Positions 1 to 11,100 of a DNA stretch of 64,000 nucleotides are shown here, in pieces. The DNA lies in NCBI RefSeq assembly GCF_025118155.1, contig NW_026251394.1:496001-560000 (forward strand), given 5' to 3'. The notes below the pieces were generated by a model. It saw only the letters and a program-made list of their open reading frames with translations, was not told where the DNA came from and searched no databases. A program made the translations under genes and the position numbers. How positions within the stretch are numbered: the stretch's first letter is position 1; each line of letters opens with the position of its first letter. Source of the stretch: Cokeromyces recurvatus. Taxonomy: Eukaryota > Mucoromycota > Mucoromycetes > Mucorales > Mucoraceae.

Positions 1-1397
1 ATTAATAGACTATCAATATCATTAATCTGCCCGATTTCAATCATTTCTTTTATGGCGTCTGTACTTCCATGAATAATAGCAAAAAAGAACGGATTAAAAC
101 CATCGCGATCTTGCCACTGTTGGTTAGTGAATCCAACAGAGAGAGAGTAATGATGATGATCAATAGCGTGTTGTAACAAACATTTGACTAATTTGGCATT
201 GTTCTTTTCTGCTGCATAATGTAAAGGTCTACGTCCAGTAAAATCCTTTTGTATATTTAAAGAAGGTTCTAATTCCAATAACGTTTTAACTATAATCAAC
301 TTGGGTGTTTCACGCATACAAGTACGATGTAATAGATTGCGTTCATTTATATCTCTATTATTTGCTAAAGATAGACCTAATGTTGAAACAAGATATTTAA
401 GACATTGAATGGATTCATTCTCCACACTTAATTCCAATATAGCATCATTTATCTAAAGAAAAATAAATAAATAAATGTGTATCTGGGTTATTTTTTTTTC
501 TTTTTTTTTTTTAGCATGAAATTTTAGATCCCATTATATAAATATACCCTACCCTTGTTTCTTCTTCTTTTAATAACAATAAAGCTAATTTTTTTGGATT
601 ATCTTCAATAATAGCCTTTGAGATGTCTTCATTTTTTGATGTAAAACGAGCCAATTTGAGTGAAGAGCTACTATTATTGCCTTTATATAATGATATTTTT
701 TCATCTTTTTTAGCTAAATTGATAAGATTTAAAATCCAATCCGAAACTTGATCTAGTTCTCTACGTAGTTGAGCTAAACTAGTAAAAGGAAGTACTGCCA
801 CCTTGAATAATAAATTAATAATTCGTATACATATTATTATTATTATTGTATATGACAAAAAACCTTTGTTTCCCAATAAACATTTTGGGTTTCTAATTCT
901 AATTTCTTATCTAATCTATAATATGTTTCTAAGCATGTGTACAAAGTATCAAATGTACCTATTTTTTTTTTTCACTTACTTTTTAAGTATCTTACGAAAT
1001 CCCTTTGTGTTTAATTCAGCAAACCACAAAAGTTTATTCATTTGATTTTTTATTTCCTTTAAGGCAGAAACAAGCTCATCATTTTCTTCTTCATCATGAC
1101 AGGCATCATATTTTTCTCGTAAAATCCATAGACGACGATGAATAAGAGTTTGTTTATAAACAAAGAATGTGTTTATCTTTTCTAATTCTCTATCCAAATG
1201 AAAAAAGATGGCTATTCTAATGTTAAATATATATTTTTATCTTTTTTTTTCATCTGCAAAAGTGTACCTGTAACGTCTTCTTGAGCAGGTAAACGAGTTG
1301 AAGCTGTTTTAATTTGCCTTTTTAAAGTTTTGTACGATAAGTAATTCTTTGACCATTCTGGGATTTGATTCGCTATTAAAGCCTTTCCAAACTTCAT
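1..1397 (-). CDS. SPX-ankyrin protein, GDE1/PHO81 family, 5' part only
   Basis: The protein starts at ATG 1397 with MKFGKALIANQIPEWSKNYL, the typical first helix of an SPX domain as in yeast Gde1 and Pho81, which senses inositol pyrophosphate/phosphate status. Exon 1 is 1397-1268 and exon 2 is 1211-980 (FFHLDRELEKIN, then KGFRKILKK). Splicing between 980 and about 802 is not resolved; a further exon runs to about 556, and another from about 452 to the left edge. The last part carries ankyrin repeats (RRPLHYAAEKNNAKLVKCLL). A glycerophosphodiester phosphodiesterase domain usually follows in this family but would lie outside the window, so enzyme (Gde1) and regulator (Pho81) cannot be separated. 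Confidence 0.85.
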
Positions 1398-2531
1398 ATT
1401 CTTACTTGGATAAATATATAAACAGTTATAAATATGTAGAAAGAGAGAAAAGAGAGAGAGAGAGAGAGAGAAAAAAGGAGATAGTTACAATATCAAAAAT
1501 ATGAATTTTTTTACATTAATTCGGAATTCATGAACTTTAAAATACAGCAGTCTAAAGTGCACATGATGAAGACATTTCTTTCAGGATACTATCCTGTTGT
1601 ATTTTATAAAAATATGTCATTTTTTTTTAATAGTAGCTCCTTTATGTGCTACATGTAGTTTTTTAGTTGATAGTTTACATGATATGTTCTTTTTTTTTAT
1701 GATATTTTGATAGGATAGAAAAAGCAATTTAATAATACAGCAATGATAAGCATCTTATATACGAATTATATGTTCTGCTTGTCTTTTTTTTTTTTTTTTT
1801 TTTTTTATATTTATTAAATAAGCAATATTAGCTTTTTCTAATAAAATACAAGCACTTTATACAAAGCTACTACTACTACTACTACGATTACTACTACTAG
1901 TACAACTATTACTACTATTACTATTACTACCACTACTACAGCGTTCTTTTTTATTGGTCAAATAATCCATTAAAAAAAAACACACACACACACAAATAAA
2001 TTCTACTATATCTGCCAATAATATTGTATAAATTGTATTTTGACAAACGAAACCTTATAGATTCAAGTTATACCATTAAAGACTTGTAAATATGTTTATT
2101 TTTTTGTAGAGCAAAAGGAACAAACTATTATCTACTGATGAAGTATTCCTTCATATCTATACGATGAAAAGCCTGTCATACATTATTTTCATTTTTTTTT
2201 TTTGATTATAAATTCAATAATGAATCGTCAATAGTCTTCGTAAGAATATGATTTTATATTCTAAAGCATTTATAAATGGAATAAACTTCTTATTAATTAA
2301 AGCATTGTTACTCGACAACAGCGATACAAGAAAATTTTTAGAGTTAGAAGAAGAGGAGGGCCTACTACTTTATTATAAATATGTTCAGCCAATTAAATTT
2401 GATTACGAACCTCCCCGCTCCATATTCAATCTATAACATTATTGACATTATCCTCCCCCTTCCCTTTTTTTTTTTTCCTTTTTATATATTCATATATACA
2501 AAAAAAAAACAATTCCAATACCAATCTAAAC
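1398..2531. other. Intergenic, divergent promoters, no gene seen
   Basis: This stretch lies between the divergent starts of the SPX-ankyrin gene and the ferredoxin gene. It contains a GA dinucleotide tract near 1453-1470, long T runs (about 1781-1806), an imperfect ACT/ATT trinucleotide tract at about 1868-1940 and a CA repeat at about 1980-1994. The short open frames in it have no family features. Confidence 0.6.
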
Positions 2532-3349
2532 ATGTCATTATTACGCTTATTTACAACAAAGTCTATTTTCAGGCCAAATACTCTGGCTACTATTCGACCT
2601 TTTTCTTCTGCTCAAGGTGATATTAAAAAAAAATTATAATGACTAATCCATAATTGACAGTTGATCTTTTATATTAGCTTTATTTCATGGTAAAGAAGGA
2701 ATTGCTCGAGGAGAAGGGTAAAAAAAAAAAGAGAGAAATGTTTAACAAGAAGAAAAACTTTTATTCACTACTTTATTTCCTTAGACCTTATACAGTTCAT
2801 TTCATTACACCAGAAGGAGAGCAAATTGATGTTAAAGCAACAGAAGGAGATACTATGTTAGATCTTGCGCAGCGATATGATATTGATCTTGAATGTAAGT
2901 AAATGGGAATATATAGATATAGATATAAAAGGAGATCTAAAATGTCATGTGCAGGTGCTTGTGAAGGATCACTAGCATGTTCTACTTGTCATGTCATTTG
3001 CGATCCAAAATATTATGAGAAAATGGAAGAACCTTCAGACGAAGAAAATGATATGCTTGATTTAGCATTTGGGTTGACAGAAACGTAAGTAATATTAGTA
3101 AAAAAAAACACACACACACACATAATTTCTACACATTGTATCTTATTTTAATAATATTTTATATAAAGTTCTCGTCTTGGCTGTCAAGTAGGAATGAATA
3201 AAGAATTAGATGGCATTACAGTTCGTATTCCTTCAGCAACTAGAAATTTAAGAGTAGACGGTAAGCTAATTTAGTTCTAATGTCTCTAAAATCTATTCTT
3301 TTTTGTTTATTAAACATTCAATATAGGCTCTAAGCCAACGCATCATTAA
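2532..3349 (+). CDS. YAH1: Mitochondrial adrenodoxin-type [2Fe-2S] ferredoxin
   Basis: Six exons (2532-2616, 2678-2717, 2785-2894, 2955-3084, 3169-3260, 3327-3349) give 159 residues. The Arg/Ser-rich N-terminus ([16 protein letters not shown]) looks like a mitochondrial presequence. The core has the vertebrate/fungal ferredoxin pattern: [14 protein letters not shown], then the cluster-binding [13 protein letters not shown] with three cysteines, and the fourth in RLGCQ. The family passes electrons from ferredoxin reductase to Fe-S cluster assembly, heme A and coenzyme Q synthesis. The C-terminal tail (RVDGSKPTHH) resembles human FDX2 (GHVPKPH) rather than FDX1. In the predicted splice the residue two before the first ligand is Cys, not the usual Gly. 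The gene is about 400 bases upstream of the EMP24 gene on the same strand. Confidence 0.92.
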
Positions 3350-3749
3350 TTAAATCTATTATTTATATATAATTTGTAACAATAATAATCATTTAAAAGA
3401 GGATACCTGTCATTTCTATAAATAAAAGACAGTCCAACTCTAGGGCATTTTTTATGTACATCAATATTTTATATTTCTTTTTTCAATAGTAAAAAATAAA
3501 TAAATATAAAGAAGCTAGCATAAAAGAAAAAAAAATATTAACTTGGAAACTTTTTATATATTTTAACTCTAATAAATCACCCTAATAATAATGAAGAAGA
3601 AGATGATACTACTTCTGCCGGAGATCGTTCATTCTTCTCTCAATCAAACTCCGGGAAATAAAAAAAAAAAAAATTAAATGTCATTTCTAAACGCGTTTTC
3701 TCCTTGATTGTTTTATATAAAAATACATTTATAGATTAAGCAAGAAGAC

Positions 3750-4639
3750 ATGTCAAATAAGCTTACTTTGTTATTATTAGTAGCACTTGCTTGTATTTTA
3801 AATACAGTTTCTTCATTAAGTATCAACATTCCTGCTAATGAACAAGAATGCTTTTTTGAAGAGCTTCATCTTAATGACAAATTAACAATAACTTATCAGG
3901 TAATAATGGTCACAATGTGTTGAAACTCTTTTATAATATTAAATACGTCCATCTCATAGGTCGGTGACGGAGGAAACTTTGATATTGATTTTTGGGTAAA
4001 CAAATAAAGCAAAATAATAAATAAAAGGATAGACAAAAAGGAAAGAAGGGAAGGTTGATAATTAGCTTTCATAGATTTCAAATCCACAATCAAGCATCAT
4101 TGTGAGTAGTTCCAAGGAAGATACAGGATCCTTTAACGTAGTTGCCAATATGGCAGGTAGATACACTTACTGCTTTTCGAATAAAATGTCTACTGTGTCA
4201 GCTAAAACTGTCAGCTTTAATGCTCATGTTATTGAAATGAATTCTGCAGATGAAAATAGTAAGTATTATTATTGGTTTTATTCTTTCTTTCTTTCTTAAA
4301 ATATATTATTGCGTAATAATGCAATGTTTTAGCTGAAGAAGATCCTCTTCGAGAGGAGATTGAAGAATTAGCTGAAAGTATTCTTGCAGTAAAGGCCGAA
4401 CAAGAATATATTGTTGCCCGTGAACGTAGACATAGAGATAGTAAGTGAAATTAATTGATATATAACTGAAAAATTCTATTAACTCTCTCTCTCTCTCTGT
4501 GTGTGTGTGTGTAGCTGCTGAAAGCACAAATACTCGTGTCAAGTGGTGGTCTGTTGCTCAAATTGTTATTTTAATTGCTGTCTGTGTTTGGCAAGTTCAT
4601 TATCTTAAGCACTTTTTTGAAGTTAAACGTGCAGTTTAA
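3750..4639 (+). CDS. EMP24: p24 family cargo receptor, EMP24/TMED2 (p24-beta) type
   Basis: Five exons (3750-3899, 3960-3995, 4075-4258, 4333-4440, 4515-4639) encode 200 residues, the normal size for the family. Visible parts are a signal peptide (LTLLLLVALACILNTVSS), a GOLD domain with Cys in EQECFFEEL and RYTYCFSN, a coiled coil (EEIEELAESILAVKAEQEY), one membrane segment (VAQIVILIAVCVWQVHYL) and a short cytosolic tail HFFEVKRAV. The FF and basic residues of the tail match COPII/COPI binding tails, and FEVKR resembles TMED2. Members cycle between ER and Golgi and load GPI-anchored and other cargo into COPII vesicles. The fourth intron ends in a CT/GT microsatellite. Confidence 0.93.
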
Positions 4640-5342
4640 TTATATTTTCTAGAAAGCTTTTCTTCCCCTCTCCCCTTGATTACTACCAATATAAACAAAT
4701 AAATAACTATGAACATTATTCTCTGTGTATTTCTTTCCTTTCTCTTCTTTCACTCTCCCACCCCCCTTCCTCCTCCGTACACATGTATATGTTTATTAAA
4801 CTATATGCTTACATAGTGCCTAGTAGATATGTATATTATACAATTTATATACAAATATCAACCATCTGTAACTTGTAAATGGAAGGCCTTATTTAAGTCT
4901 GGAAACGCAATAATGGCCTTTATCAAATAGTATAGTATTTCAATTATTGAACTCGTTCTTTTGGATTGTGCTTTGATACTAAGAATTATTTTCATGTACC
5001 TATTGAGGATGGGATGAAGAAAAAAAAAAAAAAAAAAAAAAAAAGGGGAATAAATCGAACAAGTCATGAGTATTCCAAAATTGAATGGGTTGAAAGATTC
5101 AAACAGGTTTTATAAATCGACTGTTTTGAATAGATCGATGTTAGTTTTAACGCTCCAACTCTTTTTCTTTTTACAATGAATCAAAGTGGTATACAGATGT
5201 ATTTAAAAAATAAAATAAAATAGTAATGCAAATAGAATCATTTTTTATTGCAGAAAGAAAGAAAAAAAAAAAAAGATGCAGATTGAATACAAGTTATAAA
5301 AGGGGAAGAGAGGGGGTAAATATGTTACATTTAGAATGTAAT
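4640..5342. other. Convergent intergenic region, no gene seen
   Basis: The region lies between the 3' ends of the EMP24 gene (+) and the mutase gene (-). It is CT-rich after the EMP24 stop and has an A tract at about 5018-5044. I see no coding signal beyond chance open frames. Confidence 0.6.
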
Positions 5343-7497
5343 TTAAGGTCGAGTACCAACACCTCCGGCACGATCGTAGACAAGTTGAGCAACCTTAAAT
5401 GCAAGGTCATCTGTTTCAGCACGAGTAGCAGCTTCAGCATAAACTCTCACTGCATCTTCGGTACCAGAAGCACTTTTTATATATATAAAAAAAAAGAGCA
5501 AAGTTAGTATAATTCATTTACATCTTTGTATATCTATTTTACCGAACAAATGAACGGCCCTTGCTATATTTGGCAACAAGACTATCAATTTCAGCTTGAA
5601 GACCAACAGGTTCAACTAGTTGACGCTCAGCATTTGTAGTCTTAAAGATATGTCTATCAGAGACAACAACTTTGACAAGACGGTTAGGAAGATCAGTATA
5701 AGCTTGATCCCATTCTTCCAAACTCCATTGACGACTAGTAAGAATAGCTTCAACCAATAACATGTCTGAAATAGCATCACCTACAGTTTGATTAATAAGA
5801 TCAGTTAAAGCAGCAAGTTGGGTAATGGCTTGTTTTTGAGCAGGAGTTTTACTATAAATAAGTGTTATTACATACATCTATTTGAGATTCTAAAACACAC
5901 TTACGCTTCAGCAGTTTTGATAGTATTAAGAGCATCAGGACTGAAAAGAACTGTACCATGACCATTTGCTTCAAAGTAAACACCAACGTCATATTTTTCA
6001 GCTTCATGATGAAGATGTTTAACACCTGTAGAGACACAAGAGACGGGTACATTCTATAAATTCAAACATGAGTTTAAATATATACTCCCCCCCCCAATAT
6101 TCATTCTCTTACCAAAACTTTAGAAAGATAATTAGTAGAGCTGCCGTTAGCATAAGCGGTTTGAACAACACCCACTTTAATAGAATGAATACCAGCCTCT
6201 TTAACCAATTCAGCAATAAAGAGAGCAGCAAGACCAGCAATCTTATCACCATCTAAAAGTCTAAAAGTATTATCTTCAGAAACATAATAGTAGACGATAC
6301 GATCAGCGTCACCGTCAAATGAACAACATCTATCGCCAGGTTTAATACTAAGACTAGGAGGTGCGCGTTGTTGAGTCTTGACATAATCAGCACCACACTA
6401 ATAAATTTTTACATTTATCTATCTATAAATATATCCCTCCCATGTATCAAATTTTGTTACTTACGTTCTTATTTAATTGACCTAAAGTATTAATATTATC
6501 ATTTACAACTTCAACAGATAATACATCACTGGGGATATAGTTAGCAAGTTCACGAAGCTTGGGTGCACCAACGCCATTAGCACAGTCAACATGTAATGTA
6601 GACAAACGAGATTTTCCTTTCTAATGATAAATATATCAGTGTTATTAATCCTTTCTATCTATCATCCTCTACTTACGACAGCAGTAGCAAAAGCAGTAGC
6701 TAATTTCTTATAATAACCTTCCTCAGTAGGTTCACCATAAGCATCGCTAGTTCCAACTGTATTAATACAACGAACAAGATAATGAAGCATAGGTGTTGTC
6801 TTTAAACCAAAATTAGTTCTTTGAGCACCAGAGGCTTCCAAACCTTGCTCAAGACATTTAACTAGTTGAGGACAACTAGGTCTAAAGAGGGGAGGGGAGA
6901 GAGGAACAAACGATAAGTTATACAGCTATATTTTATTGATTCAGTAGGTTTACTTTTTTATTTACCTTGTATCATATGCATAAATAACATTAGCAGGAGC
7001 TTCGATATTAATCTTATTTTGAGAAATAACTTCTTCGACAACTTGAACAAGTGAATTGCCATCTTTAGCATTAGCAAGTTTTGTAGCATAACCCTCCCAT
7101 GATTGTTCCAACATTTCACCACGAGGGTCTACAAGCTTAACACCATTATCCTAGTGACAACATACGTAATAATTATTATTTAAATATTAACTGATAACTC
7201 TGTATATAAATTTGAATACCTCTTCAGGATTATGAGAAGCAGTAATCATAACACCAATAGTAGAACCATTCCATTTCTTTGAACGCAAAGCGGCCAAGAT
7301 GGCAACTTTGTACATAACAGAGCCTAACACATCAGCCCTAATAATGTTGATTTAGCCATTTAAAACATTTCAAAAAAAAAAAAACACGAGAGGAGACTTT
7401 ACTTTGAACGGAAACCAGCAGTACCATAAGTATATTTAAACTCGGGAATCTCGTGGGGAATAATATTATTCTTAATAGCAGTAAGATCAAAGGTCAT
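5343..7497 (-). CDS. AGM1: Phosphoacetylglucosamine mutase
   Basis: Nine exons (7497-7403, 7337-7220, 7150-6966, 6881-6677, 6620-6465, 6397-6113, 6053-5905, 5851-5543, 5472-5343) encode 543 residues, the normal length for the family (Pcm1 in yeast). The enzyme interconverts GlcNAc-6-phosphate and GlcNAc-1-phosphate in the route to UDP-GlcNAc for chitin, GPI anchors and N-glycans. All key motifs are present: the phosphoserine loop [11 protein letters not shown], the magnesium loop FDGDADR, the sugar-binding loop EANGHG and the phosphate loop [16 protein letters not shown]-terminal YGTAGFR is also typical. All eight introns have GT-AG ends. An A run of about 33 bases lies just upstream of the start (7522-7554). 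Confidence 0.96.
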
Positions 7498-7520
7498 TTT
7501 ATGAATAAAGAATAACAATG

Positions 7521-7557
<37 letters not shown>

Positions 7558-9111
7558 AAAAAGAAAAAGGGACCTTTATTTTCGATATTAAGAAATACGA
7601 AGAAAAAAAAAAATGTTTAACAATTTTGAAAGGCCGTTTAAAGGTAAAAGCCCCACTCATTTTTTAAATTTTCTATTTTTATGTTAAACTCAGACACATT
7701 AAAGACGTTCGCTTCTTGTTGTGTGATACATATAACAAATACAAGCTAAATTCATGTATACACATGCATTTGTAGAAAGAGATTACATGTATTTACATAA
7801 GCACGTGCTTTATATTGACCGGGTGAAAAAAAAGGCTACTGTATGTATACTATTTCCAGCTCAGCTTGTCATCAGCATGAATCCATAATAATTAATAAAC
7901 TCTAATTCTATTCTTTATGACTTGCTGTGAGTTATCTTATCTATTCTTTACTTTATTTTTTCTTTTCGCATCAATGAGATTTAGCTCTCACGTTTATTAG
8001 AAGGAAAACAATAATATGTTTTAAATCGTTCGACTAAAATAAAGGGGAGGGGGAAAGGAGGGGAAAATAGTAACTATTTAGTTATTACATAATTATTATT
8101 TTTTTTTAAAAAAGAAAGAAAGAAAGAAAGAAATAGTAATCTATATAAGTATTTGTTCAGTTTAAAATGAGTGCATACGATGAAGGAATAGCATTGCCTA
8201 TAGTTACCCCTTTAGATCAACTATCTCTATTTTATTCTCTACTGGATTCACTTGCCTCCCCTCACTTTGGACATATTATAAATTTCTTACCCCCTCCTCT
8301 CTTTCTCTCTCTCTCTCTCTCTCTTCACTAAGTCATAATACTTAAACAGAGGACAGTTAGATAGGATGCAGCAGGAGCTATTATTTGTAGATAATTATAG
8401 AAAATGCAGGTAATACTGTAATAGATAGCTAATGATTATGAATCTAGTTCTTCTTGATAATGATATCTATTTATGTTTGCCATTGTCTATTTAATTCAAT
8501 AATAAATTAGATTAATTCAGCATTATTGAAAAGGAGTCTTTCCTTTTATAACAATATATATGTGTATACTAGATATATTTTTGAGCAAAATTATCAAGAT
8601 AAAAGTATATCTTTGTATAAAAATAGGCTGTACAAAGAATATCATGCAAAGCATGATAGGTTCTAATTTGAGTTGTATTTATTTCATTGTTTTATATTGA
8701 AAGGGGAACCAAGTAGTTTATTACACAAGTTAACCCTGATTATTTAGGAATCATAAAAAATCTTGAATGTATTAGTATGTAGGCTTGCTGAATGATTTTT
8801 TATTTCTTGCTATAAAATGAAGATCAGCTTGTTTCGATAACTCATTTTATTCACTTGTAAGGAATTATTTAATAAATAAGTATAATAGGTATAAGTATTC
8901 ATAATGGAAGAAGGAATATAATCGTAATAATATTTATGTAAACAAAAACTGTTAAAGTAATATACATGCATACATACATACATATATATGTGTATATATT
9001 TATATTTATAATACAAGCCCTCTTATAGGCAAAAAAAAAAAAAGAAACGGCGTGGAAGAGGGGGAGGGATATAACTATAGATATATAGTAAAAAATAAAA
9101 GATATTAAATA
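7498..9111. other. Intergenic region with one doubtful small open frame
   Basis: The region lies between the mutase start and the transporter stop. It contains the A33 tract, an AAAG microsatellite near 8112-8131 and a CT repeat near 8299-8324. An open frame starts at ATG 8167 (MSAYDEGIALPIVTPLDQ), runs through the CT repeat to a stop at about 8334, and is followed in the same frame by RGQLDRMQQELLFVDNYRKC. I do not recognise it, and no clean splice joins the two blocks, so I list no gene here. Confidence 0.5.
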
Positions 9112-11100
9112 TTAGGAAAATTGTTTGTTAGAGAGCGTTGTTGTAGCATGGTTATCACCGATAACTTCTTGAATATTATTGTCTTCTTCATTGTTTTCAA
9201 CGTTTTCTACATAGTGTTTCTCAATCTCTTCAATCTGACAAAGTTCATCTGTAGGGTCAAAGACAAAGCCTTTCAAGAAAAGAGATAAAATCAAAGCAAC
9301 ACATGAAATAATAAGAGCAACGATACAGAAAATGTGCATAGCACTATCATATGCCTTAACTACACCTTCCCATTGATCTCTAGGTAATTTAAGTGCGACA
9401 GAAATACTCTTGACGATAGCAGAATAATCATATTTGCCAGGAACATATCTCTTAAAGTAAGTAGGAAGTACACCTGTCCAAATACCAGCAGCAATAGCAG
9501 AACCAATACTACCTGAGATAGAGACACCTACTTCAAAGAATGTAGTTACACTAGCAGCATCCTTACTAGGAATAGAGCCTTGCATACCAACAAGGACAGG
9601 ATAATTGAGAAAACTAAGGGACATTCCTCTGAGGACTTGAACGATAACGAAAAAGCTAACAGGTTGGGTGGATTTACGTGCAAGGATCATTAAACCACAA
9701 CTAACCACATTAAGACCAGTTCCAATCCAAATGAAGGGCCTCCATCGACGCGTTTTAATCACCAGAATACCGACGAAAATGGGACAAATAGCATGCGCAC
9801 ATTGAAATCCTTCATTGATATAGGTTGCAATCTGAGCATCTAATCTTCGAGTGACTCTCAAATAAGTACTTGCATAGGTACCATCCATTAATGTATGGAT
9901 CATCCATGTACAAGCCATGACAAGTGTGCCTAAGACTGGATTTGGTGATTCCCACTTAACGATAGGAAGGATCGGTTTTGAGACTTTCCATTCCCAAAAG
10001 ACAAAGAGAATGATAACTACTATACCAGGGATTAAACAACCCAGGACTTTACCAGATCTCCAGCCTCCCCATGAAGTAGCAAGAATAACCGGTAATAAGA
10101 GAAGAAAAAGACCGGCCATGAGTAAGATAGCTCCAACTAGATCGATTTCTTTGCAGATACACATTAATTTCTGAAAAAAAGATTTTTGATTAAATGCAAT
10201 AGTTTCAGTTGTTTGTTTCTCTTCAACAAGACCGGCTTTTTTTACTTTTCTTTGAATATTATATAAAGGGAGAATAAGAGGTAGACTACAAACGAACATA
10301 ACAATCGCAATATGACCATAGCCCCATCGCCATAAACCAGCATTAATAAAACCTTGACCAGCAGCTGCACCGACGAAAACGGTAATGAGCATAGGAAAGT
10401 TATAAAAAGCCAAAGCTAATGAACGATTGACAATACCAATAGAATCTACATATATATAAATGTATATTTGTATATATGTATATATATAAGACAAAAAAAA
10501 AAATTAGGATATAAGATATATACCTGCAATTAAAATGGGGCCAAGAATATAAATTCCAGAATAGCCAACAGCAAAAATAATTTTACCGCCCTAAATAAGG
10601 AATCTTATTGATAAATAGTTTCTTTAAAAAAAAAAAGAAAAAGAAATGAATATTTACAATTAAAGTAGCATAGTTATTAGCACAAGCCATAACAATAAAA
10701 GCGATCATAAAAAAAATAACGGAAATAGTATATGCAAAAGCTCTGCCAACCATATCGGATAATTTCGAAAACAAGGGTTGAAGTGCAGTTTGCAAAATTG
10801 TGACCACGGTATAGCCTATACCATTAATATCGTTTGCTTGAAAATAACTTGTTACATAGGAGCTTTCTGCGTTCGTGACACTCTTTTCCCAGGTTATAAC
10901 CCAAGACACTAAAATGAGGCTGGTAATCATAATATGAATATGATTTTGATGTATATATGTATATATTAATTCTACCCTATTGACATGATTGTTTTTTCTG
11001 CTTTTGTCATTATCAGCCTTGATGCCTCTGCAATTCTAGCACCTTTAGAAACTGGTCCATTAGCAGATCTACGAATTCTAGGCTTAGGCACACCTTTCAT
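9112..11100 (-). CDS. Siderophore-iron MFS transporter (SIT/ARN family)
   Basis: Four exons (11100-10976, 10919-10658, 10590-10524, 10445-9112) encode 595 residues, as expected for the 14-helix SIT family. Exon 1 (MKGVPKPRIRRSADGPV) is a basic cytosolic N-terminus; exon 2 starts helix 1 (LILVSWVITWEKS) and holds the loop between helices 2 and 3 (KLSDMVGRAFAY). Many hydrophobic helices follow, then an acidic tail (VENVENNEEDNNIQEV). SIT proteins import ferric siderophores by proton symport at the plasma membrane or vesicles. The substrate cannot be read from sequence. No siderophore biosynthesis gene is nearby, so it may serve xenosiderophore uptake (inference). Confidence 0.88.

Noticed and set aside
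10446..10494. Extension of the transporter's last exon to an upstream ATG (MSYIYTYIQIY)
   Set aside because: This is intron sequence made of TA repeats; a clear acceptor at 10446 joins exon 3 in frame.
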